From: Oligoflexia bacterium
Lineage (GTDB): Bacteria; Bdellovibrionota; UBA1018; CAIMNF01
NCBI GenBank assembly: GCA_903842755.1
Contig: CAIMNF010000605.1
Location: forward strand, 1 to 8,004
Length of the DNA: 8,004 nucleotides
Direction: 5' to 3'
Position 1 is the first letter of the stretch, and each line of letters opens with the position of its first letter. The notes beneath the pieces are model-generated. The model was not told where the DNA came from. It ran no database searches and saw nothing but the letters and a program-made list of their open reading frames with translations. Position numbers and translations under genes: made by a program. Shown here in pieces: positions 1 to 6,911 of this stretch.

Positions 1-756
1 AAAGGTGTGTCCAAAGTTTAAAATTTCTCGTGTTCCTGTTCGGTCCAGCTCATCTTTGGCCACACACTTGCTCTTCCAATGCAAAGACCGTTGAATTGCG
101 GCTTGTACGGTGCCTGGATCTAACTGAATTAAATCGAATAAGTTTTTTTGTAAAAAGTGAAAAAACTTAGGATCAAAAGTAATTCCATATTTGATGACTT
201 CTCCTAAGCCCGAAATAATTTCTCGTGCACTTAGGGTTTTTAAAAATTGAGTATCGCAAAGGACGAGCTTGGGTTGATGAAAGGCGCCGATGAGATTTTT
301 TCCGGCCGAATGATTGATGCCGGTCTTGCCTCCAACGCCACTATCGACTTGGGCCAAAAGTGTGGTCGGAACGCTGATCCAATCAATGCCTCGCATATAG
401 GTTGCCGCAACAAAGCCCGCAACGTCTCCGATCGTCCCGCCTCCTAGTGCTAAAATTACGGAATCTCGATCCGCTTTTTTCTGAAGGAGTTCAGCATAAA
501 TCGGGTAAGTGGCGTCGATTTCCTTGAGTGATTCGCCCGCGTTCAGTAAAATCAGATGGCCTTCAATGCCCTTGACAAAAAGGAGCTTTGAAATTTCGTC
601 ATGCGCTTGGGTGAGTTTAGCATCGGCAAGCATATAAACCTTTTTGGATTTACGTTTTCCTAAAAACTTAGGCAATTCTTGAATTACATTTTGGCCAACC
701 CATATGGGGTAAGAGCGTTCGCCTAATTTTAGCTTAAGCTGCAAGGGTTTTGGCAT
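1..756 (-). CDS. aroB: 3-dehydroquinate synthase, N-terminal 252 residues (C-terminus beyond window)
   Basis: AroB converts DAHP to 3-dehydroquinate, the second shikimate step, using NAD and a divalent metal in the cytoplasm. The reading frame is open from the ATG at 756 to the window edge. Family motifs are clear: the NAD-binding GGGTIGD at residues 105-111, the PTTLLAQVDS block at 130-139, GGK at 142-144, KNLIG from 153, GLGEVIKYG at 183-191 (Glu186 matches a metal ligand and Lys189 an active-site lysine), and the R-x-x-LNFGHT block at 243-251 (His250 matches a second metal ligand). The third ligand histidine and roughly the last 100 residues of a usual 350-370 residue protein lie outside the window. 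The start is supported by the typical N-terminal GERSYPI stretch (residues 12-18) and a good ribosome site. The gene begins inside the end of aroE-aroK, overlapping it by 23 bases. Confidence 0.96.
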   Translation of the reverse strand, partial: MPKPLQLKLKLGERSYPIWVGQNVIQELPKFLGKRKSKKVYMLADAKLTQAHDEISKLLFVKGIEGHLILLNAGESLKEIDATYPIYAELLQKKADRDSVILALGGGTIGDVAGFVAATYMRGIDWISVPTTLLAQVDSGVGGKTGINHSAGKNLIGAFHQPKLVLCDTQFLKTLSAREIISGLGEVIKYGITFDPKFFHFLQKNLFDLIQLDPGTVQAAIQRSLHWKSKCVAKDELDRTGTREILNFGHTF

Positions 757-2167
757 AATTTCTTCCTAAATTTTGGATAATCGCGAGGGCGACTTGGTCA
801 GGGTTCAATAAATCTGTATCGATTGCGAGGTTAGCCCGCTCGTATTGAGGAGCCCGAATTTCAAGTAGCGCAGTTAGTTTTTGCAATTGCTCTGCTGGGC
901 TAAGTCCCTTGAGCAAGGGGCGTCCAGCGGTCTGATCAGGGGTCGTTGAATTCCGCGTGAGTCGTTGGTGTAACGTCTCGGGCTTTGCTCTTAGATAAAT
1001 CAAAATCCCGGCCTGCGTTAACGCACGCAGAGTCGATTCTTCTCCAAGAGCGCCTCCACCCAATGCAAGGATACTCGCTGGCGTTTTGCAGTGCCGCTGA
1101 ATGATGTCTTTCTCAATGGAGCGAAAGTGGGATTCTCCCTTTCTCTCAAAAACTTCTGCAATCGAGGAGTTTGCGGCTTGTTCAATGAGCGCATCCGCAT
1201 CTAGAAAAGTACGCTTACTCAAAGCGGCTAACGTAGCGCCGACGTCTGATTTTCCTGCGCCCATTAAGCCGGTCAAAAAAAGCGGAAGACTATTTTCTCG
1301 TAAATAAAGCAGTCCCTGAAGAAAATCACCTAATTCAGTTCTGAGCCGTTTTAAATTTGGGGGTTCTCCTAGCCAAATGCTCCACGTTCCTAAGGCTTGC
1401 CAAACGAACATCGGTAGCCCGCCGATGGTCTTTAGTCCGCAAGCTCGTGCGGTTTTTAAAAAAAGAGTGTCCGCAGGGGTGTAGATGAGATCAAAGGCAA
1501 GCGCGTTCGAGGTAAACGGTAAAGTGCTTAAAAAATCAAACGTTCGATCATCAGCGCTTTCCTTCATTCCCACTGGAGTTGCATTAATGACCAGCGAAAA
1601 GGAGGTCAGAGCAAGTTCCGCTTGGTCTGAAATGGCACGATACGAAGTGCCAGGAAACACGCGCGCAAAAGTGCTGGCCAACTTTTGGCCGCGTGTGGAG
1701 CGTGGATTGTAAACGATGACCTGCTTCGCCCCGAGTTTTCCCAACGTATATGCCGTAGCCTTAGCTGCGCCACCGGCGCCAATCAGAAGAACGTTTTTTT
1801 GTTTGGGATCAAACTGACATTCGTCGAGCGTTTTCTCGATCCCAAAACAATCCGTGTTATAGCCCTTCAATGAGCCCTGATTCACGTGCACCACATTTAC
1901 CGCTCCGATACAGTTCGCCTCCTCGCTTTGATGATCTAAAAATGGAAGGATCGTTTCTTTGTGGGGAAGGGTGACATTGAATCCTAAAAAATTGGGGGTT
2001 TCTTTTACGGAAGAAACAAAGGTAGAGAGTTGGGAATTTGAAAGCTCTTGCGCCGTATAGTCCAATGTAAATGAGTTTTCTACTTTTTTAGCTTCGCTCG
2101 CTAAAAAGCCAAAAATCGCGGGTGAAAGCGAATGACTGACTGGACTTCCGATCACCGCAGCTTTCAT
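734..2167 (-). CDS. aroEK: bifunctional shikimate dehydrogenase / shikimate kinase (AroE-AroK fusion)
   Basis: This 477-residue protein carries two consecutive shikimate-pathway enzymes in pathway order. Residues 1 to about 285 are shikimate 5-dehydrogenase. They show the substrate loop SPVSHSLSP (8-16), NVTLPHK (64-70, catalytic Lys70), Asn91, NTD (104-106, catalytic Asp106), the dinucleotide loop GAGGAA (130-135), NATPVGM (195-201) and Gln257 in the C-terminal substrate motif. Residues about 294-477 are shikimate kinase. They show Walker A GLMGAGKS (300-307), DAD (323-325), FRSIE (348-352), GGG (370-372), the lid arginine in GRP (415-417) and R-x-x-x-Y (438-442). The linker is only about ten residues and contains no ATG, GTG or TTG codon, so a separate kinase start is unlikely. 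The NADP-specificity motif reads NPRS (154-157) instead of the usual NRT. The start codon overlaps the aroA stop as ATGA and has an AAGGA site nine bases upstream. Both domains look catalytically intact; the symbol aroEK is descriptive. Confidence 0.95.
   Translation of the reverse strand: MKAAVIGSPVSHSLSPAIFGFLASEAKKVENSFTLDYTAQELSNSQLSTFVSSVKETPNFLGFNVTLPHKETILPFLDHQSEEANCIGAVNVVHVNQGSLKGYNTDCFGIEKTLDECQFDPKQKNVLLIGAGGAAKATAYTLGKLGAKQVIVYNPRSTRGQKLASTFARVFPGTSYRAISDQAELALTSFSLVINATPVGMKESADDRTFDFLSTLPFTSNALAFDLIYTPADTLFLKTARACGLKTIGGLPMFVWQALGTWSIWLGEPPNLKRLRTELGDFLQGLLYLRENSLPLFLTGLMGAGKSDVGATLAALSKRTFLDADALIEQAANSSIAEVFERKGESHFRSIEKDIIQRHCKTPASILALGGGALGEESTLRALTQAGILIYLRAKPETLHQRLTRNSTTPDQTAGRPLLKGLSPAEQLQKLTALLEIRAPQYERANLAIDTDLLNPDQVALAIIQNLGRNYAKTLAA
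762..767 (-). promoter_or_regulatory. ribosome binding site of aroB, inside aroE-aroK
   Basis: Read on the minus strand this is AGGAAG, ending five bases before the aroB ATG at 756. It lies within the final codons of the kinase domain and supports that ATG as the start, giving the 23-base gene overlap. Confidence 0.75.
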
Positions 2168-3441
2168 TGGGTAAGGTCCTTTAAGGTTTCAAAAAAAGTG
2201 GGGTAAGAAATAGCGACACATTCCGGGTGATCAATCGTTGTTTCTTGGTCCGCAACAAGGGCTGCAATGCTGAACGCCATCGCAATCCGGTGATCATGAA
2301 ACGTTTGAATCGCCGCACCGGTTAATTTTTGCGGGCCAACTATTTTAAACCCATCCTGGAAAAGCTCAATGCTTCCGCCCATTGCGCGGATATTGAGCGC
2401 GATAGCTTCTAATCGGTCGCTCTCTTTTACGCGAAGTTCTTCTGCGCCGTGGACTTCGGTCGTTCCTTCTGCTTGGGTCGCCAGGACGGCAAGAAGGGGT
2501 AATTCGTCGATTAAACTTGGAACTTCCTGTTCGGGAATCCGGATACCCTTCAGTGCGGAGTTTTGAACAAAAACTTTTCCAACAGGTTCTGGATTCGTTT
2601 GAGTTAACTCAGTTTCTATTTTTGCACCCATCGAAATTAAGGCGCGAATAAAACCAATGCGCGTTGGATTTAGGGAAATATTTTCGAGCTCAAGCGTGCC
2701 ACCTGGAATAAGGCTAGCGGCTCCAATCCAAAAAGCCGCCGTCGAAGGATCGCTGGGTACGCGTAACCGGTTTGCGGTCAGGATTTGTCCGCCCTTTAAC
2801 GAAATTTCGGATTCGGTCGCTCGAATCTCTGCGCCAAAGTAAGGCAATAAACGTTCCGTATGATCGCGGCTTCCAATTTCGCCAGTTAACCGAGTCGTGC
2901 CTTCGGCACACAGCGCGGCCATCAGAATTGCAGTCTTAATTTGCGCGCTTGCAATTTTGAGCGAATAATCGATGGCATGGAGCGGCCCACCCCGCACCGT
3001 TAGCGGAGCATAGTTTTCGCGCGAAAGTTCAAAAGTTGCACCCATGAGTTTAAGCGGCTCGGACACACGTTTCATGGGTCGCTGCGTGAGCGAAGCATCG
3101 CCGGTCAGCGTCGCTTTAATCGGGCGGCCCGCAAGGACTCCCATCATCACGCGCATCGTAGTGCCCGAGTTCCCGCAATCCAAAACCCCGTCCGCTTGCT
3201 GAAATCCACGTTCACCAATTCCCTCAATAAAGGTAGACCGCTCTTTTTTAGTGATCTTTACTCCCAGGGCTCTTAAGCATCGGGCCGTGGACTGAACATC
3301 TTCGCCCTCTAAAAGGTCAATCACTTCGCTGGTTCCTTTGGCAAGCGCACCTAAAATTAGTCCGCGGTGGGAGATCGATTTATCGCCGGGTATTTTGGGA
3401 CTTCCATTAAATTTTTTTGCGCGAGAAATGCCATGAATCAT
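2164..3441 (-). CDS. aroA: 3-phosphoshikimate 1-carboxyvinyltransferase (EPSP synthase), class II type
   Basis: AroA joins phosphoenolpyruvate to shikimate 3-phosphate, giving EPSP, the direct precursor of chorismate. At 425 residues it has the usual length. The sequence carries the class II (CP4-like) signatures: PGDKSISHR (18-26), SAQIK (165-169), RDHTE (192-196) and NPTR (258-261). It also has GNSGTTMR (90-97), QRPM (120-123), Asp313-Glu314, the RVKESDR loop (337-343) and DHR (383-385), which match the family's PEP and shikimate-phosphate binding sites. The residue equivalent to the CP4 alanine in GNAAT is glycine here (Gly93). The ATG start follows the trpA stop by 20 bases. Its ribosome site is weak (AGGT, 13 bases away), but the N-terminal MIHG resembles the start of CP4 EPSPS, and no better start lies upstream within the gap. 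It overlaps the next gene by four bases. Confidence 0.97.
   Translation of the reverse strand: MIHGISRAKKFNGSPKIPGDKSISHRGLILGALAKGTSEVIDLLEGEDVQSTARCLRALGVKITKKERSTFIEGIGERGFQQADGVLDCGNSGTTMRVMMGVLAGRPIKATLTGDASLTQRPMKRVSEPLKLMGATFELSRENYAPLTVRGGPLHAIDYSLKIASAQIKTAILMAALCAEGTTRLTGEIGSRDHTERLLPYFGAEIRATESEISLKGGQILTANRLRVPSDPSTAAFWIGAASLIPGGTLELENISLNPTRIGFIRALISMGAKIETELTQTNPEPVGKVFVQNSALKGIRIPEQEVPSLIDELPLLAVLATQAEGTTEVHGAEELRVKESDRLEAIALNIRAMGGSIELFQDGFKIVGPQKLTGAAIQTFHDHRIAMAFSIAALVADQETTIDHPECVAISYPTFFETLKDLTQ
2177..2181 (-). promoter_or_regulatory. ribosome binding site of aroE-aroK, inside aroA
   Basis: AAGGA on the minus strand ends nine bases before the ATG that shares its bases with the aroA TGA stop. 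It supports both re-initiation by terminating ribosomes and this choice of start. Confidence 0.7.
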
Positions 3442-3454
3442 AGGGTTACATTCT

Positions 3455-3458
3455 ACCT
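3455..3458 (-). promoter_or_regulatory. weak ribosome-binding-site candidate before aroA
   Basis: The only Shine-Dalgarno-like match in the 20-base trpA-aroA gap is AGGT, 13 bases from the aroA ATG, farther than usual. A start-stop pair, ATG immediately followed by TAA (3446-3451), lies between them and is better placed relative to this AGGT than the real start is. Confidence 0.35.
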
Positions 3459-3461
3459 AGT

Positions 3462-4229
3462 TTAGAGCAGAGAGGCACGAATTTCTTTTGCCAATTTACG
3501 CACCTCGCTCACCGATTTTAGTTTCACAAAAGCACTGCCCACGACCACGGCATCGGCGAGCAGCGCAACTTGCTTGGCTTGTTCACCATTCGAGATTCCA
3601 AAACCAACCGCGATCGGCTGATCGGTTTGTCGTTTGATCAACTCCAATTCGCCTGCAAGGCTGGTTGAAACTTCGACTTGAGTCCCGGTCACCCCCGTCC
3701 GAGAAACCGAATAAATGAACCCCGTAGAAGATTTGCACACTAGCGCTAGCCGTGCGGGCGTCGTCGTGGGAGAGGCTAAGAATACGGTAAGGATGGAGTG
3801 TCGGTTCATGATCTCTAAGTAATTTGCGGCCTCCTCCGGGGGAAGGTCCACAATTAAAATGTATTGAATTTTGGCGGATTGAGCTTCTTGGGCAAAAGTT
3901 TCAATGCCCATTTTCAAAACGGGGTTGTAATAGGTAAACAACAAAAACGGAAAATTGGGATGTGTGATGGATTGCTGCTTTGCAAAGTGCAGAACATCTA
4001 AGAGCGAGGTGGTCTTCGATGCGCGCTCAGAAGCCGTTTGAATCACGGGCCCATCGGCCAACGCGTCCGAAAAAGGAACCCCAAGTTCAATTAAATCTGC
4101 GCCCTCTTCGATCAAGGCATCGACCCAGGCGGCACTGGTAGCGAGGTCGGGATCGCCCACCACTAAATACGGAATGAACGCTTTTTTACCTAATTTTTTT
4201 AATTTTTGAAGTGAATTAACGGTGGCCAT
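3462..4229 (-). CDS. trpA: tryptophan synthase alpha subunit
   Basis: TrpA cleaves indole-3-glycerol phosphate to indole and glyceraldehyde 3-phosphate, and passes indole through a tunnel to TrpB in the alpha2-beta2 complex. The 255-residue TIM-barrel protein is near the usual 260-270. Catalytic Glu48 sits in IELGVPFSDALADGP (47-61) and Asp59 is the second catalytic acid. Further signatures are TYYNP (99-103), IVDLPPEE (126-133), ASPTTTPAR (152-160), FIYSVSRTGVTG (171-182), VGFGIS (208-213) and VVVGSAFV (228-235), which form the substrate phosphate site. The loop motif that usually reads SDPxADGP has Ala56 in place of proline; the other loop residues are intact. The start lies inside trpB (14-base overlap) with a GAGGAAG ribosome site nine bases before it, indicating coupled, balanced synthesis of the two subunits. 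Confidence 0.97.
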   Translation of the reverse strand: MATVNSLQKLKKLGKKAFIPYLVVGDPDLATSAAWVDALIEEGADLIELGVPFSDALADGPVIQTASERASKTTSLLDVLHFAKQQSITHPNFPFLLFTYYNPVLKMGIETFAQEAQSAKIQYILIVDLPPEEAANYLEIMNRHSILTVFLASPTTTPARLALVCKSSTGFIYSVSRTGVTGTQVEVSTSLAGELELIKRQTDQPIAVGFGISNGEQAKQVALLADAVVVGSAFVKLKSVSEVRKLAKEIRASLL

Positions 4230-5439
4230 TTTTTAGTTCTTCCTCAAGTACGGTATTTAAATCTTTGTCTCCACGACCCGAAAGATTCACGGCAAGCAAC
4301 TGATGGGGCGAAAGTTCGCGCGCGCGACGAATGGCATAGGCAATCGCGTGTGAGCTTTCTAGCGCAGGGATAATTCCCTCAATCCGCGCCAACAGATGGA
4401 ACGCTTCTAGCGCTTCTTGGTCGCGCACAAAAGTGTAGTTGGCCCGATGAATGTCATGAAGCCACGCGTGTTCCGGGCCAACAGCTGCATAGTCTAAACC
4501 GGCCGAAACACTGTGAGTTGTTGCAATTTGGCCCACTTGATCTTGTAAAATAAACGTCTGTGTTCCTTGCAAAACCCCCAAGCTTCCGCCACTAAATCGT
4601 GCGGCGTGGTCTCCGAGTTGCCCACTTCTGCCACCCGCTTCTACCCCGGTCAGAGCAACGGTTGGATCGTCCAAAAAGGGGTAAAAAAATCCAATCGCGT
4701 TACTTCCTCCGCCCACACAGGCGATCAGTTCATCGGGGAGTCTTTGTTCTTTTTGAAGGATTTGTTTTCGCGTTTCTTCGCCGATAATTTTTTGGAATTC
4801 GCGGACCATGGTCGGGTAGGGATGCGGGCCCAGTGCAGACCCCAAAAGGTAATAACTTTCATTGACGTGGGTAACCCAATCGCGCATGGCCTCACTGACT
4901 GCGTCCTTCAATGTTTGAGTTCCCGCAACCACAGCGACCACTTTTGCGCCCAGTAACCGCATGCGTTGCACGTTCGGCGCTTGGCGCTCCATATCGACTT
5001 TTCCCATGTAAATCACGCATTCCATCCCAAACCGCGCTGCAACCGTAGCCGTAGCTACTCCGTGTTGTCCTGCACCGGTTTCAGCAATAATGCGTTTCTT
5101 TCCCATTCTTCGCGCAAGCAAGATTTGCCCCAAGGCGTTGTTAATTTTGTGGGCACCGGTATGGGTCAGGTCTTCCCGTTTAAGATAAATTTTTGCGCCT
5201 CCACAATACGACGTTAATCGCGACGCATAGGTGAGTGGGGTTTCCCGACCCACAAATTCTTCTAAAAGCTGTTGGAGTTCTGCTTTAAATTCCTCGCTTT
5301 TAAGAGCCGAGTAAAATGCAGCTTCGAGGTCAAGGAGTGGACCCATTAAAGTTTCCGGTGCGAAGCGGCCTCCGTACGCGCCAAACCAGCCTTTTGCGTT
5401 TGGTTGCGAATGGATAAGTCTGGGCGTTTGGTTTTGCAT
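4216..5439 (-). CDS. trpB: tryptophan synthase beta subunit (PLP-dependent)
   Basis: TrpB condenses indole with L-serine to form L-tryptophan using pyridoxal phosphate. The 407-residue protein has the standard length and begins with the characteristic GWFGAYGGRFAPETL block (17-31), which supports the chosen start. The PLP lysine is Lys98 in HTGAHKINN (93-101). Glu120 in AETGAGQHG is the catalytic acid/base, GGGSNA (243-248) binds the cofactor phosphate, and Ser387 in LSGRGDKD contacts the pyridine nitrogen. Lys178 and Arg186 align with the Salmonella residues 167 and 175 that contact the alpha subunit. The motif usually reading D[FY]PxVGPxH is DYAAVGPEH (316-324), with Ala318 in the place of proline. 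It is a TrpB1-type subunit that should pair with the adjacent trpA. An AAGGGA ribosome site overlaps the trpCF stop. Confidence 0.98.
   Translation of the reverse strand: MQNQTPRLIHSQPNAKGWFGAYGGRFAPETLMGPLLDLEAAFYSALKSEEFKAELQQLLEEFVGRETPLTYASRLTSYCGGAKIYLKREDLTHTGAHKINNALGQILLARRMGKKRIIAETGAGQHGVATATVAARFGMECVIYMGKVDMERQAPNVQRMRLLGAKVVAVVAGTQTLKDAVSEAMRDWVTHVNESYYLLGSALGPHPYPTMVREFQKIIGEETRKQILQKEQRLPDELIACVGGGSNAIGFFYPFLDDPTVALTGVEAGGRSGQLGDHAARFSGGSLGVLQGTQTFILQDQVGQIATTHSVSAGLDYAAVGPEHAWLHDIHRANYTFVRDQEALEAFHLLARIEGIIPALESSHAIAYAIRRARELSPHQLLAVNLSGRGDKDLNTVLEEELKNGHR
4239..4245 (-). promoter_or_regulatory. ribosome binding site of trpA, inside trpB
   Basis: GAGGAAG on the minus strand ends nine bases before the trpA ATG. 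It is embedded in the last codons of trpB (the Glu-Glu-Leu-Lys stretch), and fixes the trpA start within the 14-base overlap. Confidence 0.75.
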
Positions 5440-5448
5440 AGTCGTGAT

Positions 5449-5454
5449 TCCCTT
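5449..5454 (-). promoter_or_regulatory. ribosome binding site of trpB, overlapping the trpCF stop
   Basis: AAGGGA on the minus strand ends nine bases before the trpB ATG at 5439. Its first base is the last base of the trpCF TAA stop, so initiation on trpB occurs where trpCF ribosomes terminate. Confidence 0.7.
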
Positions 5455-6911
5455 TATTGATTAAAAAGTGCAAAAAAAGAATTCAATTTTTCTGCTGATT
5501 TCACCCCAGGACTGGTTTCGAGTCCGCTCGAAAGGTCAAGCGCATAGGGTTGCACAGTGAAGATTGCGTCTTGCGCGTTATTTGAATCTAATCCCCCTGC
5601 TAAAATAAGCTTTTGATGTGAAGGAACTTTCAGTTGGCTTGCCTTTTGCCAATCCACAGTCTGTCCCGTTCCCCCCCACTCTTCATCTGTTTGGTGATCC
5701 ACAAGTATAAAGTTTATCGACGGATCGTGATACTGTTGAGGGGTGTAGTCCGCTAAGCGTGCAGCCTTGATGATCATTAGGTTAGGATAAAGGGCTTTGA
5801 CTTCCTGACAAAAGGCAACAGATTCGTTCCCATGAAGCTGAATTCCTTGGAGGGGAACGTTAGCCATTACGTTTCGTATCTCGTCCAGTGTGGGATTTAC
5901 AAAAACGCCGACTGCTCTGATTTGGTTTTCGGGAAGGCTCCGTTTTAGATTTTCTAAAATTTCGCTGACCTGGCTTGCCGTAACGGCACGTTTGCTCCCC
6001 GAATAGAAAATAAAACCTAAGCTCCACGCACCAAGCTTAAGGGCAAGGGCAGCGTCTTCGAATCGGGTAAGCCCGCACACTTTAATTTCTGTTTTTGAAA
6101 ATAGCTTTAATTTTTTAATTTCATTGCCCGGCTGGGGTTTCGTCATGAGGTGGCTGCCAATCAGAAAACCACTGAATCCAATTTTCAGTAGCCCTTTGAT
6201 ATCGGCACTCGATTTTATGCCGCTTTCACTAATATAAGTCGCGTTTGCAAGGTCAAGCTGCTGGGCTAGGGGCATCAATTGGTACGAAGTTTGTAGAGAT
6301 ACTTCGAGCGTTTTTAAATTTCGATTATTGATTCCAATCAATGGTGCTCGCAGTTCTAAAGCAATTTTGAGTTCCGCCTCGTTATGGACTTCCACTAGCG
6401 CGCCCAAACCCAGCTGCGCCGCAAATTTCATTAAGGCTTCGGTCTTCTCTTTTCCCAGGAGCGCAACGATGAGGAGGACCCCATCTGCTCCCGCCAATAG
6501 CCCTTCTAAAATTTGATAATCTTCAAGAATAAAATCTTTCATTAAAATCACAGCCGTCGGACAAGCTTCCCGGACTGCTTTTAAATAACTTAAACTTCCG
6601 TGAAAATGATCTTCCTCGGTCAGAATCGAAAGTGCACTTGCCCCGCCCGCTAAATACTCGCGCGCAAGGTGGATTGCGTCGTCTAAATTCGGTTCTTTGA
6701 GAAGACCAATGGCGGGACTTTTAAACTTGATTTCGCTAATGATGCACGGTTTTGCACGCAAAAAAGTTTGGTAAAAGGGGAGTGGTTTTCGAGCAGTGCT
6801 CCGCTTTTGCAGGAGCTCTCGAAAAGGAAGGAGCGCTTTTCGCGCTTCCAATTTTTCGCGAACTGACTTTGCAATGGAGTCAAGTACCGTGGATTCAGAA
6901 GTGGCGGTCAT
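5454..6911 (-). CDS. trpCF: bifunctional indole-3-glycerol phosphate synthase / phosphoribosylanthranilate isomerase
   Basis: This 485-residue fusion carries two tryptophan-pathway TIM barrels. Residues 1 to about 258 are indole-3-glycerol phosphate synthase (TrpC). They show ISEIKFKSP (58-66, with Glu60 and Lys62), KDF (125-127, catalytic Lys125), VEVH (173-176, Glu174), GINNRNL (193-199) and ISESGI (227-232, Glu229). Residues about 274-485 are phosphoribosylanthranilate isomerase (TrpF). They show KVCGLT (277-282, general base Cys279), VGVFVN (334-339), GIQLHG (356-361), Asp405 as the likely general acid, GGTG (413-416), LAGGL (437-441) and SSGLETSPGVK (461-471). The synthase domain comes first although its reaction is the later one, as in the enteric TrpC-TrpF protein. 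A 17-residue lysine-rich linker joins the barrels. The start codon overlaps the trpD stop as ATGA. Both domains retain their key residues. Confidence 0.97.
   Translation of the reverse strand: MTATSESTVLDSIAKSVREKLEARKALLPFRELLQKRSTARKPLPFYQTFLRAKPCIISEIKFKSPAIGLLKEPNLDDAIHLAREYLAGGASALSILTEEDHFHGSLSYLKAVREACPTAVILMKDFILEDYQILEGLLAGADGVLLIVALLGKEKTEALMKFAAQLGLGALVEVHNEAELKIALELRAPLIGINNRNLKTLEVSLQTSYQLMPLAQQLDLANATYISESGIKSSADIKGLLKIGFSGFLIGSHLMTKPQPGNEIKKLKLFSKTEIKVCGLTRFEDAALALKLGAWSLGFIFYSGSKRAVTASQVSEILENLKRSLPENQIRAVGVFVNPTLDEIRNVMANVPLQGIQLHGNESVAFCQEVKALYPNLMIIKAARLADYTPQQYHDPSINFILVDHQTDEEWGGTGQTVDWQKASQLKVPSHQKLILAGGLDSNNAQDAIFTVQPYALDLSSGLETSPGVKSAEKLNSFFALFNQ

Noticed and set aside
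240..447. Short open frames on both strands within the first 450 bases
   Set aside because: They overlap the aroB coding frame, which is continuous to the window edge and carries all the expected motifs.
1018..1200. Separate small minus-strand gene in the kinase part of aroE-aroK
   Set aside because: It is an alternate frame within the kinase domain, has no ribosome site or recognisable motif, and the main frame is fully conserved there.
3451..3458. TAGAAT on the minus strand just before aroA, resembling a -10 promoter element
   Set aside because: No acceptable -35 hexamer is found at 16-18 bases upstream, there is no extended -10, and the transcript would be nearly leaderless. A single hexamer match is expected by chance.
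4567..4956. A 129-codon plus-strand open frame antisense to trpB
   Set aside because: It lies wholly inside trpB, has no recognisable protein motif, and its translation looks like reverse-strand noise from a conserved gene.
5671..5677. Run of seven C (G on the coding strand) in the TrpF domain, a possible frameshift site
   Set aside because: The run encodes part of the conserved GGTG motif and the frame is intact on both sides, so there is no sign of an error or programmed shift.
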